DNA of 64,000 bases, from NCBI GenBank assembly GCA_003217735.2, contig CP031585.1, positions 186,001 through 250,000 of the forward strand. The letters run 5' to 3'. The notes below the pieces were generated by a model. That model was not told the origin of the DNA and searched no databases. It was given only the letters and a program-made list of their open reading frames with translations. The DNA is from Marinibacterium anthonyi (GTDB taxonomy: Bacteria; Pseudomonadota; Alphaproteobacteria; Rhodobacterales; Rhodobacteraceae). Every line of letters starts with the position of its first letter. The first letter of the stretch is position 1. This document shows positions 57,870 through 64,000 of the stretch, one piece after another. The position numbers were made by a program, and so were the translations under genes.

Positions 57870-60314
57870 ATGAGCACCTTTCCCACAACGGCCCGCGTGG
57901 TCATCATCGGCGGTGGCGCGGTCGGCGCCTCCGGCCTGTATCACCTGGCGCAGGCGGGCTGGACCGACTGCGTGCTGCTCGAAAAGAACGAACTGACCGC
58001 CGGGTCGACCTGGCATGCGGCGGGCAATGTGCCGACGTTCTCGACCTCGTGGTCGGTGATGAACCTGCAGCGCTATTCGACGGAACTCTACCGCCGGCTG
58101 GGGACGCAGGTCGATTACCCGATTAACTACCACGTCACCGGGTCGATCCGGCTGGCCCATTCGGACGAGCGGATGCAGGAATTCGCCCTCGCCAGGGGCA
58201 TGGGCCGGTCCCAGGGGATGGACATCGACATCCTCGGCCTCGACGAGATCAAGGCGATGTACCCCTTCATCGAACTGCACGACCTGAAGGGTGCCCTTTA
58301 CGATCCCTGCGACGGCGATATCGACCCGGCCCAGCTGACCCAGGCTTTGGCCAAGGGCGCCCGCGACAAGGGCGCGCGGATCGAACGGTTCTGCCCGGCC
58401 ACCGGCGTGCGGCGCGAGAACGGCGAATGGATCGTCGAGACGCGCAAGGGAGAGATCCGCTGCGAGATCGTCGTCAACGCCGCCGGCTATTATGCCCAGC
58501 GTGTCGGCGAATGGTTCAGGCCCTACGGCGGGCGCACCGTGCCGATGATGGTCATGTCGCACCAGTACCTGCTGACCGACGAGATCCCCGAGCTGGAGGC
58601 GTTTTCCGAAGGGGCAGGCCGCAAGCTGCCGCTGCTGCGCGACGTCGACAGTTCGTACTACCTGCGCCAGGAAAAGCACGGCCTGAACCTTGGCCCCTAT
58701 GAACGCAACTGCAAGGCGCACTGGATCCAGCCCGACGATCCGATGCCCGAGGACTTTTCCTTCCAGCTGTACCCGGACGACCTGGAGCGGCTGGAATGGT
58801 ATATCGAAGACGCCATGGCCCGCGTGCCCCTGCTGGGCAACGTGGGTGTGAGCAAGGTGATCAACGGGCCGATCCCCTACGCCCCCGACGGCCTGCCCCT
58901 GCTGGGCCCGATGCCCGGCGTGCCCAATGCGTTCGAAGCCTGCGTGTTCACCTTCGGCATCGCCCAGGCCGGCGGCGCGGGCAAGGTCCTGGCGGAATGG
59001 ATCACCCAAGGGCGCACCGAATGGGACATGTGGTCCTGCGACCCGCGACGTTACACCGACTACACCGATCGCGACTATTGCATCGCCAAGGGGATGGAGG
59101 TCTATGGCCACGAATACGCCATGCATTTCCCCTGGGCCACATGGCCGGCGGGACGGGATCGCAAGCTGTCGGCGGTGCACGACAAGGTCAAGGCGCTCGG
59201 CGGCCAGATGGGCGCCTACAACGGCTGGGAACGGGCCAACTGGTTCGCGCGGCCCGGCGACGACGTCTCGGCGGAAGCCACCCGGACCTGGAACCGCGCC
59301 GGCCCGTGGGAGGCCCGAATCCGCGAGGAATGCGAAGCGGTGCGCGACCACGTCGGCGTTCTGGACCTGCCGGGGTTCTCGCGCTTCCACCTGACGGGCG
59401 ACGGCGCGGGCGACTGGCTGCTGGGCAAGATCGCCGGCGCCCTGCCACGGCCCGGCCGCCTCAACCTCGCCTATTTCCCCGACGACCGCGGCCGGATCGT
59501 GACCGAGATGTCGGTGGCCTGCAACGGCGCGGACGATTTCACCCTGATCACGGCGGCCGCGGCCCAGTGGCACGATCACGAATGGCTCGCCCGCGACCTC
59601 GCCCCGGGCCTGACGCTCACCGACCGCACGGCCGATCTCTCCACCCTCATCGTCACCGGCCCCGCCTCGCGCGACCTGCTGGCCGTGATCTCCGACGCCG
59701 ACCTGACCCTGCCCTGGCTCAGCCACCATGCGGCGACGGTCGCAGGCAAACCCGCGGTCCTGGCCCGCGTGTCCTTCGCCGGAGAGCTCGGCTGGGAAGT
59801 CCACGCAACACCCGAAAACATGCCCGCGATCTACGACGCGATCATTGATGGCGGGGCAAAACCCTTCGGCATGTGGGCCCTGGACTCGCTGCGGATCGAA
59901 AAGGGCTACCGCGCGTGGAAAGGCGATCTGTCCACCGACTACAGCCTGATACAGGCCGCGCTCGACCGGTTCATGACGCTCGACAAGCCCCAGGACTTCC
60001 CTGGCAAGGCCGCCCTGCTGAGCGAGAAGCAACAGGGCCCGGCCAAACGCTTCGCAACCCTGATCGTCGATGCCGGCGAAGCCGACGCGCCCTTCATGTC
60101 GATCCTCCGGAAAGATGGAGACATCGTGGGAGAGACGACCTCGGGCGCCTGGGGCTACCGGGTGAACGCATCGGTCGCGCTGGCGATGCTGCGCACGGAC
60201 CTGGCAACGCCCGGAACGGAGCTTGAGGTCGAGATCTACGGCCGCCGCCACAAGGCCGTGGTCCAGCCCGACGGCCCGCTGTGGGATCCGGCCAACGCGC
60301 GGATCCGGGCATGA
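57870..60314 (+). CDS. Dimethylglycine/sarcosine dehydrogenase-like FAD protein with GcvT domain (first)
   Basis: 814 residues. The FAD motif is 'VVIIGGGAVGASGLYHLAQA', and the covalent-flavin His lies in 'GSTWHAAGN'. The FAD_DAO domain extends to about residue 370, a linker domain follows, and the C-terminal half is GcvT-like with 'GFSRFHLTGDGAGDWLLG' and 'GELGWEVHATPENM', which in the family binds tetrahydrofolate to trap the one-carbon unit. It oxidatively demethylates a methylated glycine. The second gene 248 bp downstream is a full-length paralogue; the two may act on different N-methyl amines. Confidence 0.93.
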   Translation: MSTFPTTARVVIIGGGAVGASGLYHLAQAGWTDCVLLEKNELTAGSTWHAAGNVPTFSTSWSVMNLQRYSTELYRRLGTQVDYPINYHVTGSIRLAHSDERMQEFALARGMGRSQGMDIDILGLDEIKAMYPFIELHDLKGALYDPCDGDIDPAQLTQALAKGARDKGARIERFCPATGVRRENGEWIVETRKGEIRCEIVVNAAGYYAQRVGEWFRPYGGRTVPMMVMSHQYLLTDEIPELEAFSEGAGRKLPLLRDVDSSYYLRQEKHGLNLGPYERNCKAHWIQPDDPMPEDFSFQLYPDDLERLEWYIEDAMARVPLLGNVGVSKVINGPIPYAPDGLPLLGPMPGVPNAFEACVFTFGIAQAGGAGKVLAEWITQGRTEWDMWSCDPRRYTDYTDRDYCIAKGMEVYGHEYAMHFPWATWPAGRDRKLSAVHDKVKALGGQMGAYNGWERANWFARPGDDVSAEATRTWNRAGPWEARIREECEAVRDHVGVLDLPGFSRFHLTGDGAGDWLLGKIAGALPRPGRLNLAYFPDDRGRIVTEMSVACNGADDFTLITAAAAQWHDHEWLARDLAPGLTLTDRTADLSTLIVTGPASRDLLAVISDADLTLPWLSHHAATVAGKPAVLARVSFAGELGWEVHATPENMPAIYDAIIDGGAKPFGMWALDSLRIEKGYRAWKGDLSTDYSLIQAALDRFMTLDKPQDFPGKAALLSEKQQGPAKRFATLIVDAGEADAPFMSILRKDGDIVGETTSGAWGYRVNASVALAMLRTDLATPGTELEVEIYGRRHKAVVQPDGPLWDPANARIRA

Positions 60315-60373
60315 CCGCCGCCGACCACCTCGCGGCCCTTGCCGACCGTCGCGACGAAGGTCGCCGTTCCGCT

Positions 60374-60451
60374 GGGGTATTTGAAAAGAGAAAGAAGCAG
60401 CAGTCGTACAATGACCCGCCCCCCAGTCTTCTTCTTGGCCCAAATACCTCA
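60374..60451. repeat. Dispersed palindromic element, copy 3
   Basis: A left arm GGGGTATTTGAAAAGAG plus AAAGAAGCAGCAG and a right arm CTTCTTCTTGG with CCAAATACCTCA. It is the reverse orientation of copy 1 (arms A and B swapped). It lies in the 247-bp gap between the two dehydrogenase genes. A further half arm occurs at 60502-60530. Confidence 0.75.
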
Positions 60452-60501
60452 TCCGACGGCCGCCACCCGCGCCGCCGCCGGACCATGAGGCACGACCATC
60501 C

Positions 60502-60530
60502 CCTTCACCTTTGTCCAAATACTTCAACCC
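60502..60530. repeat. Half copy of the dispersed element
   Basis: CCTTCACCTTTGTCCAAATA followed by CTTCAACCC is a single arm of the same type (reverse complement begins GGGTTGAAGTATTTGGACAA). No partner arm is seen nearby. Confidence 0.5.
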
Positions 60531-60561
60531 AACCGTTCCAAGCCGCGCAAAGGTCCGTTAA

Positions 60562-62997
60562 ATGAGCCTGCCTTCCCACGCCCGTGTCGTCATCATCGGG
60601 GGCGGCGTCATCGGCTGTTCCGTCGCCTATCACCTCACCAGGCTCGGCTGGCGCGACGTCCTTCTGCTGGAACGCAAGCGCCTGACCTCCGGCACCACCT
60701 GGCATGCCGCCGGTCTGATCGCGCAGCTGCGTTCGTCGGCCAACATGACAAGGCTCGCGAAATACAGCCAGGAACTATATGGCAGCCTGGAAGATGAAAC
60801 CGGGCTGGCCACAGGGTTCAAGCGGGTGGGTTCCATCACCGCCGCCCTCACCGGGGAACGGCTGGAGGAACTTCACCGCAACGCTGCCATGGCCCGTGCC
60901 TTCGGTGTGGATGTCGAGGAGATCTCTGCCGCCGAGATCGGCGAGCGGTATCCGCATCTCAACCTCGACGGTGTCACCGGGGGCGTCTGGCTGCCCAGGG
61001 ACGGGCAGGGGGATCCGGCCAATATCGCGCTTGCGCTTGCCAAGGGCGCGCGCAACCGTGGCGCCAGGATCGTCGAGGGGGCAAAGGTCACCCATGTGGC
61101 GCGCCATGGCCGCCGGGTGAATGCGATCACGGCCGAGACCGACGAGGGCCTGCAGACTGTCACCTGTGACATGATCGTCAACTGTGCCGGCCTCTGGGGG
61201 CACCAGGTCGGGCGCATGGCCGGGATCAACGTGCCGCTTCAGGCCTGCGAGCATTTCTATGTCGTTACCGAGGCCATCGCCGGGCTGACGCAACTGCCGG
61301 TCCTGCGGGTGCCGGACGAATGCGCCTATTACAAGGAAGACGCCGGCAAGATGCTGCTGGGCGCCTTCGAACCGGTGTCCAAACCCTGGGGCCCGCCGCG
61401 CGAGGATTTCGAATTCGACCAGCTTCCCGAGGATTTCGACCATTTCGAGCCCATTCTCGAACAGGCGATCAACCGTGTGCCCATGCTGGCCGAGGCCGGG
61501 ATCCACACGTTCTTCAACGGACCGGAAAGCTTTACGCCCGACGACGCCTATCACCTGGGTCTTGCGCCCGAGATGGACAATGTCTGGGTCGCCGCCGGCT
61601 TCAACTCCGTCGGGATCCAGTCCGCCGGTGGCGCCGGGATGGCGCTGGCCGAATGGATGGAGACCGGCGAGAAGCCGTTCGACCTGGGCGATGTGGACAT
61701 CGCCCGAATGCAGCCCTTTCAGGGGAACCGCCGCTACCTGCGCGAACGGGCCACCGAAACGCTGGGCCTGCTGTATGCCGACCATTTCCCGTTCCGCCAG
61801 AAGGCCACCGCGCGCGGCATCCGCCGCAGCCCGTTCCACGCGCAGCTGGCCGAAAACGGCGCCGTCTTCGGCGAACTCGCCGGCTGGGAACGGCCCAACT
61901 GGTTCGCCCGACCCGGCCAGGCGGCGGAATATGAATACAGCTGGAAGCGCCAGAATTTCTTCGCCAACGTGGCCGAGGAACTGAACGCCGTGCGCACCGG
62001 CGTCGGCATGTACGACATGTCCTCCTTCGGCAAGCTGCGCGTCGAGGGGCCGGATGCCGAAGCCTTCCTCAACCGGCTGTGCGGCGCGAACATGAGCGTG
62101 CCGGCGGGCAAGATCGTCTATACCCAGATGCTCAATGTCGCCGGCGGGATCGAGGCCGACATCACCGTCACCCGCCTGTCGGAAACCGCCTATCTTGTCG
62201 TCACCCCCGCCGCCACGCGGCTGGCCGATGAAACCCGCCTGCGCCGCCATGTCGGCGAGTCGCGCGTCGTCATCACCGATGTGACCGCCGGCGAAGGTGT
62301 GCTGGCCGTCATGGGACCGAAGGCACGCGATCTGATGCAGGCCGTGTCGCCCAACGACTTTTCCAATGCCGTGAACCCCTTTGGCACCGCGCAGGAGATC
62401 GAGCTGGGCCTGGGCCTCGCCCGGGTTCACCGGGTGTCCTACGTGGGCGAGTTGGGGTGGGAGATCTATGTGCCCTCCGACATGGCCGGCCACGCGTTCG
62501 AGACCCTGGCCGAGGCCGGCGCGGGCATGGGGCTGAAGCTGTGCGGGATGCACATGATGGATTGCGCCCGGGCCGAGAAGGCCTTCCGCCATTTCGGCCA
62601 TGACATCACCGCCGAGGATCACGTGCTTGAGGCGGGGCTGGGCTTTGCCGTGAAGACCGACAAGCCCGATTTCATCGGCCGCGCGGCGGTTCTGGAGAAG
62701 AAGGAGCGCGGGCTGGACCGCCGCCTGCTGCAGTTCCGCCTGTTGGACCCCGAGCCGCTGCTGTATCACAACGAACCGATCCTCAGGGATGGCGAGATCG
62801 TTGGGCATCTGACCTCGGGCGCCTACGGGCATCACCTGGGGGCGGCGGTCGGCATGGGCTACGTGCCCTGCTGGGGGGAAGAGAACAGATCGATCCTGGC
62901 CTCGGGCTACGAGATCGACGTGGCCGGCACGCGGGTAAGGGCCGAAGCGTCGCTGCGGCCGTTCTACGACCCAAGGTCGGACCGCGTCAGGGCATGA
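60562..62997 (+). CDS. Dimethylglycine/sarcosine dehydrogenase-like FAD protein with GcvT domain (second)
   Basis: 811 residues. FAD motif 'VVIIGGGVIGCSVAYHLTRL', covalent-flavin His in 'SGTTWHAAGLIAQLRS' and a central 'AGFNSVGIQSAGGAGMALAE'. The C-terminal GcvT domains include 'DMSSFGKLRVEGPDAEAFLN' and 'YVGELGWEIYVPSDM'. It keeps a closer match to canonical DMGDH than the first copy. Its stop overlaps the rarD start. The dispersed palindrome separates it from its paralogue, so it may have its own promoter. Confidence 0.94.
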   Translation: MSLPSHARVVIIGGGVIGCSVAYHLTRLGWRDVLLLERKRLTSGTTWHAAGLIAQLRSSANMTRLAKYSQELYGSLEDETGLATGFKRVGSITAALTGERLEELHRNAAMARAFGVDVEEISAAEIGERYPHLNLDGVTGGVWLPRDGQGDPANIALALAKGARNRGARIVEGAKVTHVARHGRRVNAITAETDEGLQTVTCDMIVNCAGLWGHQVGRMAGINVPLQACEHFYVVTEAIAGLTQLPVLRVPDECAYYKEDAGKMLLGAFEPVSKPWGPPREDFEFDQLPEDFDHFEPILEQAINRVPMLAEAGIHTFFNGPESFTPDDAYHLGLAPEMDNVWVAAGFNSVGIQSAGGAGMALAEWMETGEKPFDLGDVDIARMQPFQGNRRYLRERATETLGLLYADHFPFRQKATARGIRRSPFHAQLAENGAVFGELAGWERPNWFARPGQAAEYEYSWKRQNFFANVAEELNAVRTGVGMYDMSSFGKLRVEGPDAEAFLNRLCGANMSVPAGKIVYTQMLNVAGGIEADITVTRLSETAYLVVTPAATRLADETRLRRHVGESRVVITDVTAGEGVLAVMGPKARDLMQAVSPNDFSNAVNPFGTAQEIELGLGLARVHRVSYVGELGWEIYVPSDMAGHAFETLAEAGAGMGLKLCGMHMMDCARAEKAFRHFGHDITAEDHVLEAGLGFAVKTDKPDFIGRAAVLEKKERGLDRRLLQFRLLDPEPLLYHNEPILRDGEIVGHLTSGAYGHHLGAAVGMGYVPCWGEENRSILASGYEIDVAGTRVRAEASLRPFYDPRSDRVRA

Positions 62998-63899
62998 CCC
63001 GACCCCGGGAAGATACGCCGGCAGGGTTTGCCTATGCGATCGGCGCCTATCTCTCGTGGGGGGCCTTGCCGCTTTACATCAAGGCGGTCGATCACATCCC
63101 CGCGGCCGAGGTGCTGGCCCACCGCATCCTCTGGTCGGTGCCGATCGCCGGGGCGGTGGTGCTGGTCACGGGGCGGACGCGGGACCTGTGGATCGCCCTG
63201 CGGACGCCGCGCTACCTGGCCATGGCGGCGCTGACGGCGGCGCTGATCACGATCAACTGGGGGATCTACATCTGGGCGGTGTTCCATGGCCGCGCGGTCG
63301 ACACGGCGCTGGGATATTACATGAACCCATTGTTCAGCATCGTGATCGGCGCGCTGGTGCTGGGCGAACGGCTGACCCGGCTGCAGGGGGCCGCGGTGGG
63401 CATCGCGGCGGTCGCGGTGGCGATCCTGGCCTTCGGGTCGGGCGAGGTGCCGGTGGTGGCGTTGGGCATCACGGTCAGCTGGGGGATCTACGCCTATTTC
63501 AAGAAACAGCTGCCCATCGGCCCGAACCAGGGGTTCCTGCTTGAGGTCCTCATCCTGTCCGGTCCGGCCCTTGCCCTGGTCTGGGTGCTGAGCGCGCGGG
63601 GAGAGGCGCATTTCGGCGTTTCCTGGCCCGACAGCTGGCTTCTGATGCTGGGCGGGCCGGTGACGGCAACGCCGCTATTGCTGTATGCCAACGGGGCCAA
63701 GCTGCTCAGGCTCTCGACCATCGGCATCCTGCAATACATCTCTCCCACGCTGATCTTCCTGTTTGCCGTGCTGATCTTTGGCGAACCGGTGGGCCTGGCC
63801 CGCGCCATCGCCCTGCCGATGATCTGGGCGGCGCTGGTGCTTTATTCCCTGTCCCTGATCCGCGAGACCTCTGCCAACCGTCACACCCCCAGGGTCTGA
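62994..63899 (+). CDS. rarD: EamA-family transporter RarD
   Basis: 301 residues; the ATG at 62994 overlaps the previous stop. About ten helices of the DMT fold, with RarD landmarks 'YAIGAYLSWGALPLYIKAV', 'AEVLAHRILWSVPIAGAV', 'NWGIYIWAVFHGRAVDTALG' and 'YYMNPLFSIVIGALVLGERL'. Substrate unknown; export of a metabolite is assumed. A long hairpin terminator follows. Confidence 0.95.
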   Translation: MTRPREDTPAGFAYAIGAYLSWGALPLYIKAVDHIPAAEVLAHRILWSVPIAGAVVLVTGRTRDLWIALRTPRYLAMAALTAALITINWGIYIWAVFHGRAVDTALGYYMNPLFSIVIGALVLGERLTRLQGAAVGIAAVAVAILAFGSGEVPVVALGITVSWGIYAYFKKQLPIGPNQGFLLEVLILSGPALALVWVLSARGEAHFGVSWPDSWLLMLGGPVTATPLLLYANGAKLLRLSTIGILQYISPTLIFLFAVLIFGEPVGLARAIALPMIWAALVLYSLSLIRETSANRHTPRV

Positions 63900-63906
63900 T
63901 GCGCAG

Positions 63907-63956
63907 GCAGCGGGCAGGAGTGGCGGGCATGCACGCCCGCCGCCCCTGCCCGCTGC
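63907..63956 (+). terminator. Rho-independent-like terminator after rarD
   Basis: GCAGCGGGCAGG and CCTGCCCGCTGC pair perfectly over 12 bp, and an inner GGCGGGC/GCCCGCC stem continues to a 6-nt loop (with small internal mismatches). TTT follows directly at 63957-63959. It begins 8 nt after the rarD stop. Confidence 0.8.
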
Positions 63957-64000
63957 TTTGCCCCTAGGGTAACCGTTGCACGCAGGCGGACAGGGTCTAT

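Noticed and set aside
57459-60527. 1022-codon open frame on the minus strand opposite the first dehydrogenase
   Set aside because: It lies antisense to a clear FAD/GcvT gene, has no domain I recognise and has the His/Arg/Gly-rich composition of antisense frames in high-GC DNA.
60775-62835. 686-codon open frame on the minus strand opposite the second dehydrogenase
   Set aside because: Antisense shadow of a gene with clear motifs.

Overview
The window is a high-GC stretch of an alphaproteobacterial chromosome. It is most probably from the Rhodobacterales (Roseobacter/Rhodobacteraceae type). The evidence is strong GC3 bias, many ATGA-style gene overlaps, a cyoABCD-SURF1 operon, a UbiH/amidase/aminotransferase/ftsK/lolA housekeeping block, two tandem dimethylglycine-dehydrogenase-like genes, and a dispersed 'GGTATTT...AAGAAG' palindrome of the kind I associate with that group. 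I see no rRNA, tRNA, insertion sequence, prophage or CRISPR array. All assignments come from reading the sequence and from family knowledge; no database search was run.

Layout. (1) 1-9135: a carbohydrate/polyol module with an SDR dehydrogenase (cut by the window edge), a LacI-type regulator, a binding-protein ABC importer (binding protein, two permeases, a 62-residue membrane protein, two different ATPases) and a single-chain dihydroxyacetone-type kinase. Two matching 16-bp LacI-like operators lie between the regulator and the operon. A small polyol or ketose such as glycerol/dihydroxyacetone or a C4 tetritol is the likely substrate. (2) 9139-16480: a MocR-type regulator divergent from a complete seven-gene Nit1C cluster (nitBCDEFGH: small protein, nitrilase, radical SAM enzyme, N-acetyltransferase, AIR-synthase-like protein, small protein, flavoprotein), linked in other bacteria to nitrogen starvation and growth on cyanide. 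(3) 16477-18374: a TetR regulator and an Old Yellow Enzyme with twin operators and a possible 35-codon leader ORF. (4) 18441-24847: an MFS transporter, then cyoABCD-SURF1 with an FNR-like box upstream.

(5) 24875-39836: an iron/siderophore island with a siderophore-esterase-like gene frameshifted at a G8 tract, two TonB-dependent receptors, two AraC regulators, ExbB-ExbD-ExbD-TonB, and a binding protein/two FecCD permeases/ATPase importer. Together these would carry a ferric siderophore across both membranes and release its iron. (6) 39949-55233: mainly housekeeping and envelope genes (glycosyltransferase, thioredoxin-TPR protein, LON-domain protein, Trm112-like protein, UbiH-like hydroxylase, amidase, aminotransferase, FtsK, LolA, sulfotransferase, lytic transglycosylase, HspQ, gamma-glutamyltransferase). 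(7) 55234-63899: a two-gene RsbW/STAS partner-switch pair, then an XRE-cupin regulator with twin operators, a LysE exporter, a GFA (formaldehyde-linked) protein, two DMGDH/SARDH-like flavoproteins and RarD, which suggests a methylated-glycine (betaine to sarcosine) catabolic neighbourhood.
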